NCBI GenBank assembly: GCA_002352225.1
Contig: DEIA01000081.1
Coordinates: 17,654 to 81,653 of the forward strand
Reading direction: 5' to 3'
Source of the DNA: Flammeovirgaceae bacterium UBA2786
GTDB lineage: Bacteria; Bacteroidota; Bacteroidia; Cytophagales; Cyclobacteriaceae
DNA length: 64,000 nt
Of this stretch, positions 51,426 through 61,104 are shown piece after piece; positions within the stretch are counted from its first letter, which is position 1, and each line of letters starts with the position of its first letter. Under the pieces are notes generated by a model that was not told where the DNA came from, ran no database searches, and worked only from the letters and a program-made list of their open reading frames with translations. A program made the position numbers and the translations under genes.

Positions 51426-51920
51426 TTAAAACTCTATTAATACCTGCCCCTTCTCTACACTATCGCCTTTTTTCACGTTAAGATTTTTAACAACCCCTTC
51501 ACCAGGCGATTTTAATATATTCTCCATTTTCATAGCCTCCAGAATTAATACAGCATCGCCTTGCTTTACATTATCTCCAACCTGAATTTTTAAGTCAACA
51601 ATCAACCCCGGCATAGGGGCTTTAATCACATTCAGCTTGTTGCCGCCTGCGCTATTCATTCCCATTTTTTCAAGCAACAGGTCAAATTTGTTTTTAAGTG
51701 TAACGGTGCGAATGCGGCCGTTGATTTTAAACGTAAATGTTTTGCTTTCGCGATCGGTCTTCACTAATTCGGCCCGGTAGCTTTTGTTGTTATACAAAAT
51801 ATGAAAGTAGCCTTCGCGTATTTTAACCAGATCCCATTCTACAGTTTTTCCGTCCACCAAAAAACCGGCTTCGGTTGGTTCTATTTCAAACGAATGGTTG
51901 TTTATAGTTGCCTTATACAT
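51426..51920 (-). CDS. Biotin carboxyl carrier protein
   Basis: The 164-residue protein ends with a complete biotinyl domain: the pre-motif APMPGLIVDLKIQVGD, then the biotinylated Lys131 in LEAMKMENILKSP. The N-terminal 80 residues form a small beta domain found in carriers of propionyl-/acyl-CoA carboxylases. It would shuttle carboxyl groups between a biotin carboxylase and a carboxyltransferase, neither of which is in this window. It starts just upstream of the TPP riboswitch region, on the other strand. Confidence 0.9.
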   Translation of the reverse strand: MYKATINNHSFEIEPTEAGFLVDGKTVEWDLVKIREGYFHILYNNKSYRAELVKTDRESKTFTFKINGRIRTVTLKNKFDLLLEKMGMNSAGGNKLNVIKAPMPGLIVDLKIQVGDNVKQGDAVLILEAMKMENILKSPGEGVVKNLNVKKGDSVEKGQVLIEF

Positions 51921-51975
51921 AATGTAAAAATAATAAGTTAGCGGGCAGATTAAGCAATTAGTAAAAATTCCTGAT

Positions 51976-51983
51976 TACATTTG
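51976..51983 (+). promoter_or_regulatory. Putative -7 box ahead of the TPP riboswitch
   Basis: TACATTTG matches TAnnTTTG and lies 14 nt upstream of the riboswitch. Transcription from it would begin at about 51990, placing the full aptamer in the leader. Confidence 0.5.
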
Positions 51984-51996
51984 CTTCGTCAAACTG

Positions 51997-52079
51997 ACAA
52001 GGGGTGCCTTAAATAATTCGGGCTGAGATTATACCCACTGAACCTGATGCCGGTAATGCGGCCGAAGGGAGGCAATCTG
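51997..52079 (+). ncRNA. TPP riboswitch (THI element)
   Basis: The conserved blocks appear in order: AAGGGGTGCC, GGCTGAGATTATACCC, TGAACCTGATGCCGGTAATG and CGAAGGGAGGC. Together they define the thiamine-pyrophosphate aptamer. A short hairpin follows (52075-52081 with 52088-52094), then CCCC just before the ATG at 52122. Those C's could pair with the aptamer's GGGG and sequester initiation (inference). The element would lower expression of the receptor when TPP is abundant. Confidence 0.93.
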
Positions 52080-52121
52080 ATGAATGAATCAGATAAAATA
52101 AGTTAAAGGGCGTGTTCCCCT

Positions 52122-54587
52122 ATGCGTCTGACTTTAAACTTATTAAACATGTTAAAATCAATTCAGGTATTTGTGCTGCTGGTATGGCCAGGGTTATTAT
52201 ATGCACAAACTATTCGGGGGCGGGTGGTAGAAGTACACACGCAAACCCCGTTGCCAGGCGCAACGGTTCAGGCAAAGCAAAATAAAAATGCAGTTACCGA
52301 TGGCCTGGGTTGCTTTACATTGCCCAATCTGCAAGCTGAAATGGTTGAAGCCGAAATTCGTTTTGTGGGCTATCAATCGCAGGTTGTGCAACTGGTTGCA
52401 GGAAGAGAAAATATAATTGCGCTGCAGGAGGACATACGCATTACCGACCAGGTAATTGTTTCGGCTACACGGGCTAATGAAAACGGACCAACCGTTTCAA
52501 GCACAATTAATAAGATCACCTTGCAAAAACAAAATTATGGCCAGGACTTACCAATTGTGTTAAACTGGACCCCATCCTTAGTAAGTACATCCGATGCCGG
52601 AGCGGGGATAGGGTACACCGGTTTGCGCATCCGCGGAAGCGATGCCTCGCGTATTAATGTTACTATTAATGGTATTCCGGTTAACGACAGCGAAAGCCAG
52701 AGTGTGTTTTGGGTAAATACCCCCGATCTTACATCATCGGTCCAAAGTGTACAGGTGCAACGTGGAGTGGGTACTTCTACCAATGGTGCGGGGGCATTTG
52801 GGGCAAGTGTAAACATGCAAACCAACACACGAAACGATGTGGCCTATGCCGATGTGGTTAACTCACTTGGTTCGTTTAACACATTACGTAATACAGTAGC
52901 CTTTGGAACAGGATTAGTGAGCAACCGGTTTGTGTTTGATGGCCGTGTGTCTAAAATAAGTTCCGATGGGTATATCGACCGGGCAAGTTCTGATTTGAAG
53001 TCATACTATTTATCGGGTGGTTATTATGGAGACAAAACGATTTTAAAAGCTATTGTATTTGGAGGCGCAGAAACAACCTACCAAAGTTGGTACGGGGTGC
53101 CTGAATCCAGACTAAACAACGATACGGAAGCCATGCTGGAAACCGCAGCAAGTGAAGGATGGAATCAGGAACAAATTGATAATCTGTTATCAGCGGGCCG
53201 CACCTTTAATATATATATGTACAAAAACCAGATTGATAAGTATCAGCAGGATCATTACCAGTTTCATGCATCGCACAGGGCTAATGATAAGCTTACTTTA
53301 CATGCAGCCTTGCATTACACAAAAGGGCAGGGCTATTACGAAGAATTTCGGTATGATAATGATTTTGAAGATTACGGTTTGCCCGATGTGGTTATTGGCG
53401 GAGAAACTATTTTGTCAACAGATTTAATTCGCAGACGCTGGCTCGATAATGATTTTTATGGATTTACCTATTCTCTTAATTATGAAAATGAAAGACTGAA
53501 TTCAACTTTAGGAGGAGCCTGGAATAATTATGATGGCGATCATTTTGGTGAAATTATATGGGCGCAGGTATCGGCAGTTCCAAAAGACCATCGTTACTAT
53601 TTCAATAACGGTTTAAAGAAAGATTTTACTATTTACTGGAAAAACACCTATGCATTTACCGAACAAGTGTCGGGCTTTGTAGATTTACAATACCGCAATA
53701 TTGATTACCATGCCAGTGGTAAAGAAAACAAACAATTCGATTTTACAGTTGGGGGTCACTTCAATTTCTTTAACCCTAAAGTAGGGGCTACGTATACAGT
53801 TAATTCCCGCAATCAATTTTATGCATCTTATGCAGTAGGTAACCGGGAGCCGGTGCGGAATGATTTTATTGATGCCCCTGCGGGAAGAACCCCCAGGCAC
53901 GAGCGCCTTGGCGATTTTGAAACAGGTTGGCGTTGGCGCAATACACACCTCAATCTAACCGTGAATTATTATTACATGAATTATAAAAATCAATTGGTAC
54001 CCACGGGTAAAGTAAATGATGTGGGGGCATCTATCCTTACCAACGTGTCAGACAGCTATCGCACGGGTGTAGAAGTGGAAAGCTTATGGAGAATTAATCA
54101 AAAACTATCGTGGATGGCGAACGTAACGGTAAGCAGTAATAAGATCAAAAGATTTGACGAAGTGATGTATGATTATGGCGTAAACTTTGATGAGTATAAT
54201 GAAGTCATTTATTCTCATCGCAATACTAATATTGCCTTCTCGCCTTCGGTAATTGCCGGTTCTGCTTTTATGGTTGTGCCAACACCTGGTTTTGAGATAG
54301 CCTGGATGAGTAAGTATGTGGGCCGTCAGTTTCTGGATAATACTACGAATACAACAAGAGATATAAGCGCATACTTTATTCAGGATTTGCGTATTGCGTA
54401 TGCGTGGAAGGCTAAGGGAATGCGCGAGATTTCGGTAAGTGGTTTGATGAATAATGTTTTTAATGTAGCGTATGTTTCAAACGGCTACACCTATGGTTAC
54501 CGGGGTGGCCCAACAGAATACCGTCAGAATTTCTACTATCCACAGGCAGGAAGAAATTTTATGCTTATGCTGGCGCTGAAATTTTAA
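52122..54587 (+). CDS. TonB-dependent outer-membrane receptor, TPP-controlled (thiamine uptake)
   Basis: The 821-residue receptor has a signal peptide (SIQVFVLLVWPGLLYAQ), a CarboxypepD_reg module (IRGRVVEVHTQTPLPGATVQ) and a plug domain with VIVSATRANENGP and RIRGSDASRINVTINGIPVN. The barrel follows and ends in an aromatic strand, FMLMLALKF. Being directly under a TPP riboswitch, it most likely imports thiamine or a precursor across the outer membrane by TonB/ExbBD energy. The ATG at 52122 or 52149 may be used; the second starts the signal peptide directly. No inner-membrane thiamine transporter such as pnuT follows. Confidence 0.9.
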   Translation: MRLTLNLLNMLKSIQVFVLLVWPGLLYAQTIRGRVVEVHTQTPLPGATVQAKQNKNAVTDGLGCFTLPNLQAEMVEAEIRFVGYQSQVVQLVAGRENIIALQEDIRITDQVIVSATRANENGPTVSSTINKITLQKQNYGQDLPIVLNWTPSLVSTSDAGAGIGYTGLRIRGSDASRINVTINGIPVNDSESQSVFWVNTPDLTSSVQSVQVQRGVGTSTNGAGAFGASVNMQTNTRNDVAYADVVNSLGSFNTLRNTVAFGTGLVSNRFVFDGRVSKISSDGYIDRASSDLKSYYLSGGYYGDKTILKAIVFGGAETTYQSWYGVPESRLNNDTEAMLETAASEGWNQEQIDNLLSAGRTFNIYMYKNQIDKYQQDHYQFHASHRANDKLTLHAALHYTKGQGYYEEFRYDNDFEDYGLPDVVIGGETILSTDLIRRRWLDNDFYGFTYSLNYENERLNSTLGGAWNNYDGDHFGEIIWAQVSAVPKDHRYYFNNGLKKDFTIYWKNTYAFTEQVSGFVDLQYRNIDYHASGKENKQFDFTVGGHFNFFNPKVGATYTVNSRNQFYASYAVGNREPVRNDFIDAPAGRTPRHERLGDFETGWRWRNTHLNLTVNYYYMNYKNQLVPTGKVNDVGASILTNVSDSYRTGVEVESLWRINQKLSWMANVTVSSNKIKRFDEVMYDYGVNFDEYNEVIYSHRNTNIAFSPSVIAGSAFMVVPTPGFEIAWMSKYVGRQFLDNTTNTTRDISAYFIQDLRIAYAWKAKGMREISVSGLMNNVFNVAYVSNGYTYGYRGGPTEYRQNFYYPQAGRNFMLMLALKF

Positions 54588-54644
54588 ACCTGGAATTTGG
54601 GCTTGTGCGCAGAGGATGTTAAAATCCGGTTTACCTTTGCGGGC

Positions 54645-55499
54645 ATGGCCAACTCTGTTCGGCAATCGTTTAGTCTGCTGGCGTTAATCCGCCTTACCCG
54701 GTTCTGGAATCTGGTAATTATTGCTATGGCCCAATACATGGCGGCTTGTTTTCTGATTGATAGCAACTTGTTGTGGGATTGGCGACTGCTGGTGTTGGCT
54801 GCTTCCACTACTATTATTGCAGCAGCCGGGTATATCATTAACGATTACTACGATATTAAAATTGACTTAATCAATAAACCCGACAGAGTAGTGATTGGTA
54901 AAGGCATTACGCGCAGGTATGCACTGTTTTTTCATACCACACTTTCAGGTATAGGTATAGCGCTTGGGCTTTTGTTAGGATTACGCATTGCCGCTATTCA
55001 TTTTGTTTCGGTGTTTTTGCTTTGGTGGTACTCGAACAATCTAAAACGCCAACCCTTTATTGGAAATCTTACTGTGGCATTACTAACGGGGGTATCGGTG
55101 TTGTTGGTTAATGTGTTGTATTATCAACACCATGCGCTGGTGGGTATTTATGCCTTGTTTGCATTTTTTATGACGCTGGTACGCGAAATCGTAAAAGACA
55201 TGGAAGATCTGAAAGGCGATAATACGTTTGGCTGCCGTACCTTGCCCATTGTGTGGGGCTTGCGAAAAACCAAATGGGTAATTTATATTGTACTAATTGT
55301 GTTTGGTGCGTTGGTATTGTATTTGAACTATGTTTATACACGATTGCCCGAATACTATTTTTTAATTTTTTTGTTTGTGCCGCTGGGATTGTTTGTGTCG
55401 CGATTAATAATAGCAGACACGAAAAAAGATTTTTACTGGCTTAGTCAATGGAGCAAAATTATTATGCTACTGGGAATTTTAAGTATGGTATTTATTTAG
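54645..55499 (+). CDS. UbiA-family prenyltransferase (geranylgeranylglycerol-phosphate geranylgeranyltransferase-like)
   Basis: This 284-residue polytopic membrane enzyme transfers a prenyl group to a lipid or quinone acceptor. The first Asp motif is INDYYDIKIDLINKPDRVVI (NDxxDxxxD) and the second is VKDMEDLKGDNTFGCRTLPI. Members of this subgroup in Bacteroidota are annotated as geranylgeranylglycerol-phosphate transferases, but the acceptor cannot be read from the sequence. The ATG at 54645 (MANSVRQSF) is preferred over an upstream TTG. purN follows 13 nt later. Confidence 0.85.
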   Translation: MANSVRQSFSLLALIRLTRFWNLVIIAMAQYMAACFLIDSNLLWDWRLLVLAASTTIIAAAGYIINDYYDIKIDLINKPDRVVIGKGITRRYALFFHTTLSGIGIALGLLLGLRIAAIHFVSVFLLWWYSNNLKRQPFIGNLTVALLTGVSVLLVNVLYYQHHALVGIYALFAFFMTLVREIVKDMEDLKGDNTFGCRTLPIVWGLRKTKWVIYIVLIVFGALVLYLNYVYTRLPEYYFLIFLFVPLGLFVSRLIIADTKKDFYWLSQWSKIIMLLGILSMVFI

Positions 55500-55512
55500 C
55501 GATTGAATTTCT

Positions 55513-56085
55513 ATGAGCCAGCGGATAGCGATTTTTATTTCGGGTAGCGGATCAAATGCAGAGCGAATTATAGCGCATTTTCAAAATCACCAATCCATAC
55601 AGGTAGTGATGGTTTTGAGTAACAATGCAGAAGCACAAGGATTACAACGGGCTGCACGATTAAATATTCCCACGCAGGTCTTTAACAAAATTCAGTTTCG
55701 CGAAAGCGATGAAGTAATACAGATATTAAAAACGGCTGGCGTAACCCATGTGGTGCTGGCCGGTTTTTTATGGTTGATGCCTCCTAATTTTATTGAAACA
55801 TTTCCACATCGTATTATCAACATTCACCCGGCTTTGTTGCCAAAGTTTGGAGGCAAGGGTATGTATGGTATGCGTGTGCACGAAGCTGTAAAGGCGGCTG
55901 GCGAAACAGAAACCGGAATTACCATTCATGAAGTGGATGCCCGCTATGATGAAGGCAAAATTTTATCTCAGCAAAAATGCGCGATTGAAAAAGCAGATAC
56001 ACCTGCGCAAATTGCATTAAAAGTGCAGCAACTGGAACACCAGTATTACCCTGCCATAATTGAGAAGTGGATTACTTCTTTGTAA
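55513..56085 (+). CDS. purN: Phosphoribosylglycinamide formyltransferase
   Basis: PurN formylates GAR using 10-formyltetrahydrofolate in purine synthesis. The 190-residue enzyme shows FISGSGSNAERIIAHF. The catalytic Asn and His are in NIHPALLPKFGGKGMYG, and the Asp in HEVDARYDEGKILSQ. The length is normal. It converges with the thioesterase gene, overlapping by 14 nt. Confidence 0.95.
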   Translation: MSQRIAIFISGSGSNAERIIAHFQNHQSIQVVMVLSNNAEAQGLQRAARLNIPTQVFNKIQFRESDEVIQILKTAGVTHVVLAGFLWLMPPNFIETFPHRIINIHPALLPKFGGKGMYGMRVHEAVKAAGETETGITIHEVDARYDEGKILSQQKCAIEKADTPAQIALKVQQLEHQYYPAIIEKWITSL

Positions 56086-56521
56086 GTTCAATCCATTGAA
56101 AATCGGCCGACTTGGGGAACTCTGAAAATATTTTTTTTATGTACTCGTTAGGCTGAGCCAGCTTGCGCAAATTCAAATCAATCCACGAGCCATCAATACT
56201 TAGTGTGGTGGCTAATGTTCCGTCTTCTTTTAAGAATGTATGCCGTAAACTCCACCGGCTAAAGTCAGGAGTGCTTTTATATAATTCAACTGTTAGGGTT
56301 ATTTTGTCTTCTAACCTAATCTCTCTTCTAAAGATGGCTTCTTCTCTGAAAAGTATGGGCCCGGTTGCAAACTCTTCGAATTTTTCTGTTGTAAGGCCAC
56401 GCTCGCTTAGTAACTGCATACGCGCAGCGGCAGCAAAATCGTAATACACAGAATGGCGAAGGTGGCGATTGGCATCAATATCGGACCAGCGAATGGAAAG
56501 CGGCATAGCGAATACAGACAT
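56072..56521 (-). CDS. Acyl-CoA thioesterase of the 4HBT (hot-dog) family
   Basis: The 149-residue hot-dog protein contains WSDIDANRHLRHSVYYDF, the family's catalytic Asp region with a nearby helix, and FREEAIFRREIRLEDKITLT. It would hydrolyse acyl-CoA thioesters; the substrate is not evident. A second ATG (56506) could also start the gene. Its 3' end overlaps purN by 14 nt on the other strand. Confidence 0.85.
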   Translation of the reverse strand: MSVFAMPLSIRWSDIDANRHLRHSVYYDFAAAARMQLLSERGLTTEKFEEFATGPILFREEAIFRREIRLEDKITLTVELYKSTPDFSRWSLRHTFLKEDGTLATTLSIDGSWIDLNLRKLAQPNEYIKKIFSEFPKSADFQWIELTKK

Positions 56522-56532
56522 ATCAAAAAAAT

Positions 56533-57243
56533 TTAGATTCCTAATTTCTGACGTTGCGTCCAGATTTCATCTATTGGGTCGCCTTTGCTGCTTTTGCCAC
56601 TATGGCGCCAGTTGCCATCTACAAACGAAAAATCAAATTCAAGTTTTGCACCTACGCGGCTATTATCGCGCGAGAAGACTTCAATAGTTTCGGTATACTT
56701 GCCGTTTTCAGTGGTGTACGTGCCTCCGCCTGTTCCAAAAAATTCTTTCGTTTCGCTGTTGTAGGCAATCCATTGAAATCGTGAGCCCGATAGTATCTTC
56801 ATGGTTTTACGCGCACCAGGTGTTATGGTTTGCATGCCGTTGTCGGTAACACGGCCTGTTATTAGCCAGGCTCCGGCCAGCGCGCCCGGTTTACCATCAT
56901 CAAGTCGTTTAAAATCCCAAACAATTTTACCTGAACCAAGTTTAAGGGTATTGCCCGATATCTGAATGGTGGTGCGGCCTTCCACACCAATATCTTCTTT
57001 GTTTGCTGTATTGAATTCGTTTACGAAAACGAATTCATTTTTTTTAATCCTGAAAACCCCGCCATAGGTGCCGATGTAATTTTTGTCTTTTTTGTTATAC
57101 ACGGCAACCGAATAAAATTTATCGGCCACAATCATTACCATCTGGTTTTCATCCGTACCAGCCTGCCAGGCGCCTGTAATGTTGGGTTGGGCTGTGGAAA
57201 TAATACTAAACCCTGAAAGAAGAAAAGTAATTAATGTTTTCAT
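56533..57243 (-). CDS. Exported protein of unknown function
   Basis: The 236-residue protein has a signal peptide (TLITFLLSGFSIISTAQP). Two similar beta-rich halves follow: ITGAWQAGTDENQMVMIVAD with FVFVNEFNTANKEDIG, and ALAGAWLITGRVTDNG with GTYTTENGKYTETIEVF. A repeated lipocalin-like or calycin-type sandwich is plausible, but no family can be named. It sits next to the homogentisate dioxygenase gene (48 nt) and may be unrelated to it. Confidence 0.65.
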   Translation of the reverse strand: MKTLITFLLSGFSIISTAQPNITGAWQAGTDENQMVMIVADKFYSVAVYNKKDKNYIGTYGGVFRIKKNEFVFVNEFNTANKEDIGVEGRTTIQISGNTLKLGSGKIVWDFKRLDDGKPGALAGAWLITGRVTDNGMQTITPGARKTMKILSGSRFQWIAYNSETKEFFGTGGGTYTTENGKYTETIEVFSRDNSRVGAKLEFDFSFVDGNWRHSGKSSKGDPIDEIWTQRQKLGI

Positions 57244-57290
57244 GGCTTCAATTTTTAAATGTTGAATACGAAATTTTGAATTTCGAATTG

Positions 57291-58484
57291 TTAAGGTGTA
57301 TTAATCTCATTAAATCCTCCTTCCGTATTATCCGTCCAACTCATGGGGTAATTATTGTCCAAAAATTCCAACGAATCTTCCGTAAGGAACAAAGGCCGGA
57401 ATGTATCAATCATAACCGCCAACTCGTGGGTTTCTTTGGCACCAATACTTTTTTCTACTGTGCCGGGATGTGGGCCGTGCGGCAGCCCGCCCGGATGCAA
57501 CGTAAACGAGCCACGTTCAATTCCCCTGCGGCTCATAAAGTTTCCTTCGGCATAGTAGAGTACTTCATCGCTATCGATGTTGCTATGATTATAGGGTGCC
57601 GGAATGGCCAGCGGGTGATAATCGAACAAACGCGGCACAAACGAACAGATAACAAAATTGTGAGCCTGAAAAGTTTGATGGACGGGTGGTGGCTGATGAA
57701 TGCGGCCGGTAATGGGTTCAAAATCATGAATGGAAAAAGCATAAGGCCAAAGAAAGCCATCCCAACCTATTAAATCCAGCGGACTGTAATCATATACATA
57801 TTGATGCAGGTAACCTTGTTTTTTGATTTTCATCAGGAACTCGCCTTTGCTTGTGTCTGTAATCAATTCGTGTGGTGGGCGCATATCGCGCTCGCAGTAG
57901 GGGGCATGTTCACCTAATTGTCCTAATTCATTACGATATCGTTTCACCGTTTCAACAGGCGATGCGGCTTCAACAATCAGCAGGCGTAACGGGCCTTCTT
58001 CAAACTCAAGTTTGTAGATTACCGTGCGTGGAATGACCACATAATCGCCCTGATTTATTTCGAGTTTACCGAACTGCGAAATTAAAACACCTTTGCCATC
58101 GTGAATAAAAATTACTTCATCGCCTTCGGCATTTTTGTAGAAGTAATCCATTTTGCGTTGCACGGGCGAGCAGATGGAAATGGAGCAATCGGTGTTGGCC
58201 AGTAATACCTTGCGTGCCGAAAGGTAATCGGGGCCGGTGGTTGTAACCTTTGATGTATTTAAGTGTGTTTGCCGAAGCGCATAATCGTTGATGAGTTTAG
58301 CGCCATATTTAACAGGATCTTTTAATGCCTTGATGCGGGTGGGCGGATTGATATGATACAGGTTGGAATAGATGCCCGAAAAGCCTTCCGAACTTACTAA
58401 TTCTTCTTTGTAGAGGCTTCCATCGGGTTGGCGGAACTGCGTGTGGCGTTTATGTGGAATTTTTCCAAGACGGTGGTAATACAT
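57291..58484 (-). CDS. hmgA: Homogentisate 1,2-dioxygenase
   Basis: HmgA opens the ring of homogentisate, the central step of tyrosine and phenylalanine breakdown, with a non-haem Fe(II). The 397-residue cupin-type protein shows YHRLGKIPHKRHTQFRQPDG and the cofactor-region HPGGLPHGPHPGTVEKSIGA with ETHELAVMIDTFRPL, containing the expected His and Glu ligands. It matches the shorter Bacteroidota form. The next enzymes (MaiA, FahA) are not in this window. Confidence 0.92.
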   Translation of the reverse strand: MYYHRLGKIPHKRHTQFRQPDGSLYKEELVSSEGFSGIYSNLYHINPPTRIKALKDPVKYGAKLINDYALRQTHLNTSKVTTTGPDYLSARKVLLANTDCSISICSPVQRKMDYFYKNAEGDEVIFIHDGKGVLISQFGKLEINQGDYVVIPRTVIYKLEFEEGPLRLLIVEAASPVETVKRYRNELGQLGEHAPYCERDMRPPHELITDTSKGEFLMKIKKQGYLHQYVYDYSPLDLIGWDGFLWPYAFSIHDFEPITGRIHQPPPVHQTFQAHNFVICSFVPRLFDYHPLAIPAPYNHSNIDSDEVLYYAEGNFMSRRGIERGSFTLHPGGLPHGPHPGTVEKSIGAKETHELAVMIDTFRPLFLTEDSLEFLDNNYPMSWTDNTEGGFNEINTP

Positions 58485-58601
58485 GGATGAGGAGTTGTTA
58501 ATGCAGTGAAGGTAAAAAATTAGGCGGGCTATGAAAACTTAATTATTATAAACCATAAATGCCGAAAGCCCGGCACTTATGGTTGCTGATTTGAGAAGTC
58601 C

Positions 58602-60230
58602 TTACATCTTGCTGCGGTTCAGTTCCGGAATGCGATCAAAAAGTTTGATAGCCTGTTGCAGTACTTCGTTGGTTTCGTTAATAATCGGATAGAAACTTTG
58701 ATTGTCCCACACATTGCGTGCAATTTCAGCCTTCAGATACACCTGAAAATAGCGCTTGTTTTTTTCGAGATCTTTTGGTTTTGCTTCAATCTTATTTTGG
58801 ATACCCATTACTACCATGTGGCTTAACATAACATCGCTTACTTTAAAATTCTGAAGGTACTCAGGATATCCCTTTTCAAGGAGGTGAGTTTTATTATCGG
58901 CTGCATATTTAAACGCATACTCGCGCAAAACATTGGCTGCAAATAATTCATTAAAATAACGGCTGCTGCCCAGCGCAGTATCGAGCGGTACAAAGTAGTC
59001 GGGCATTATTCCGCCTCCCCCATATACCGAGCGCCCATTCGCTGTTTCAAACTTCAATGAATCATTAAACCGGATACTATCGGCCGAAAAGAACTCGCCT
59101 TTTTTATAGCGTTGCGTAAGGTCTTTATCATATTCATCCAGGTTGCTATACGGTTTTTGAATAGATCGGCCGCTGGGTGTATAATACCGCGAAATGGTAA
59201 GCCTTACTTCCGATCCATCATTAAGCCTGAAGGGCCGCTGTACCAAACCTTTTCCGTACGATCTGCGCCCTACAATCAGGGCACGGTCGTTATCCTGCAA
59301 AGCTCCGGCAACAATTTCAGAGGCTGACGCACTGCCTTCGTTTACCAGCACAATCAGGTCGCCTTGCTCAAAGTCACCTCGTTCTGTTGCAAAATGTTCT
59401 TCGTCATATTTGGTTTCATGACTTTTAGTAAATACAATCTTTTTATTCTTAACCAGAAATTCATCTGCAATACTTACAGCCTGGTCCATGTATCCGCCCG
59501 GGTTTCCCTGCATATCCAGAATAAGCTTTTCCATGCCTTCGCGCCTGAGTTTGCTCATAGCATCTTTAACTTCCTGATATGTGGTTTGCGAAAACCGATT
59601 TACTTTTATATACCCGATTTGCTGATCGAGCATGTAAGCTGCATCTACAGAAAATTGCGGAATTTTGTCGCGCACAATAGTAAAAATGATGGGCGAGGGA
59701 TTGTTTCTTCTTATTACTTCAATCTTTACCTCCGTACCCTTCGGGCCCTTTAAATGTTTTTGTACATCAAGATTGGATAAGCCAACACTGGCGATGTTTG
59801 TATCATTAACCTTTATAATTTTATCGCCAGCCTGAAGCCCAACAGACTCAGACGGGCCGCCACTTAATGCGGCAACTACCACCAGGGTGTCGTGAAAAAT
59901 GTTGAACTCAATACCAATACCTTCAAAGTTTCCCTGCAGGTCTTCATTGGCTGCTATCTGATCCTGGGCTGAAAGGTAGGACGAATGCGGGTCTAGTTTT
60001 CCCAGCATGTGGCCAATGGCTTCTTCCACCAATTGATTGGTTTCGGCCTCGTCCACATACTCGTTTTTAACTAAACCCAGTACTTCTCTGAATTTTTGCA
60101 CATCCTGATTAATTTCTGGCCCACCCGATTTATCGGTCAGGCTTGCGCCAATCAACACCCCGGCTGCCAGGCCTATACAAAGAATAAGCGGCAGGCTTAT
60201 CTGATACGATGAATTCTTCTGCTCTTCCAT
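58602..60230 (-). CDS. S41-family C-terminal processing peptidase
   Basis: A periplasmic or envelope tail-specific protease of 542 residues. The N-terminal hydrophobic segment (LILCIGLAAGVLIGASL) is an anchor or signal. The PDZ domain follows (GPSESVGLQAGDKIIKVNDT). The catalytic core has Ser in NEGSASASEIVAGAL and Lys in VGRRSYGKGLVQRPF, the Ser-Lys dyad of the family, plus the processed region LDMQGNPGGYMDQAVSIADE. It acts on C-terminal tails of secreted proteins; the particular targets are unknown. Confidence 0.92.
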   Translation of the reverse strand: MEEQKNSSYQISLPLILCIGLAAGVLIGASLTDKSGGPEINQDVQKFREVLGLVKNEYVDEAETNQLVEEAIGHMLGKLDPHSSYLSAQDQIAANEDLQGNFEGIGIEFNIFHDTLVVVAALSGGPSESVGLQAGDKIIKVNDTNIASVGLSNLDVQKHLKGPKGTEVKIEVIRRNNPSPIIFTIVRDKIPQFSVDAAYMLDQQIGYIKVNRFSQTTYQEVKDAMSKLRREGMEKLILDMQGNPGGYMDQAVSIADEFLVKNKKIVFTKSHETKYDEEHFATERGDFEQGDLIVLVNEGSASASEIVAGALQDNDRALIVGRRSYGKGLVQRPFRLNDGSEVRLTISRYYTPSGRSIQKPYSNLDEYDKDLTQRYKKGEFFSADSIRFNDSLKFETANGRSVYGGGGIMPDYFVPLDTALGSSRYFNELFAANVLREYAFKYAADNKTHLLEKGYPEYLQNFKVSDVMLSHMVVMGIQNKIEAKPKDLEKNKRYFQVYLKAEIARNVWDNQSFYPIINETNEVLQQAIKLFDRIPELNRSKM

Positions 60231-60341
60231 AAATTTTAACTGCCCGAAAGGTACTTTAACGGAAGTTCCAAATTAATTGTTAGGGGCTAAATTTTACCTG
60301 TTTCACTTTGCTATATTTACAGATTAAATCAAAAAACTAAG

Positions 60342-61085
60342 TTGAAAAGCCAAAGTATAGCAGAATTGGTAGAGCAGGATAATGTGCGCGCCTATGTGCT
60401 GTATTATTTTGGCATACGTTTTTATGAGTATTCTGAGTATACGCTGGAGCAGGTCTGCCACGAAAAGGGTCTTAGTACAGATTTGGTAATAAAAGAATTA
60501 GAGCATCCCGGCATCCATTTTACAGAATCGGAATTGCCCCTGATCAGTTACCCACTCGATCTGATTATTGAGTACCTGAAACATGCACACTTCATTTTTG
60601 TGAAGCATAAATTACCCTACATTGGGCGATTGGTAGAAAGTTTTAAGGCTAATCACAAACAATACGACCAGATTGAAAAGGATTTAAAAATTCTTTTTCC
60701 CCTTTTTCTGGAAGATTTTATTCATCACATATACGAAGAAGAGGACACACTCTTTAAGTACATCCGGTTATTGGAAAAGGCTTCGCAGGGAAAAGCTAAT
60801 CCAGCTCAGTTATATTATATGATTGAGAAGAGCTCGTTGCAGAAATGCGCAATAGAGCATGAAGCGCATGATGATGAAATGGCAGGCATTCGTAGAATAA
60901 CAAAAGATTATCATCTGGCGCCCGATGCTCCATTACATGTAAAGGTTATCTACACAGAGCTTCTAAAGTTTGAAGAAAGTCTGATTGCTCATGCGCGCGT
61001 AGAAAATGAAATTCTTTTTCCTAAGGCCATGGCATTGGAAAATCAGGTGAAGAAGAAATTCTTTGAGCGTTCGAAGTTTAATTAG
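60342..61085 (+). CDS. RIC/ScdA-type hemerythrin-domain iron-sulfur repair protein
   Basis: The 247-residue protein joins a short N-terminal domain (DUF542-like, with LEQVCHEKGLS) to a four-helix hemerythrin domain. Its iron-site residues are recognisable in HFIFVKHKLP, HHIYEEEDTLFKYI, EHEAHDDEM and HARVENEILFPKA. The family protects or repairs iron-sulfur enzymes damaged by nitric oxide or oxygen. The start is a TTG at 60342, because no ATG lies before the conserved beginning. It is monocistronic, with a weak TATATTTA box ahead. Confidence 0.85.
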   Translation: MKSQSIAELVEQDNVRAYVLYYFGIRFYEYSEYTLEQVCHEKGLSTDLVIKELEHPGIHFTESELPLISYPLDLIIEYLKHAHFIFVKHKLPYIGRLVESFKANHKQYDQIEKDLKILFPLFLEDFIHHIYEEEDTLFKYIRLLEKASQGKANPAQLYYMIEKSSLQKCAIEHEAHDDEMAGIRRITKDYHLAPDAPLHVKVIYTELLKFEESLIAHARVENEILFPKAMALENQVKKKFFERSKFN

Positions 61086-61104
61086 TTTAAGGAAAAATGG
61101 GCAA

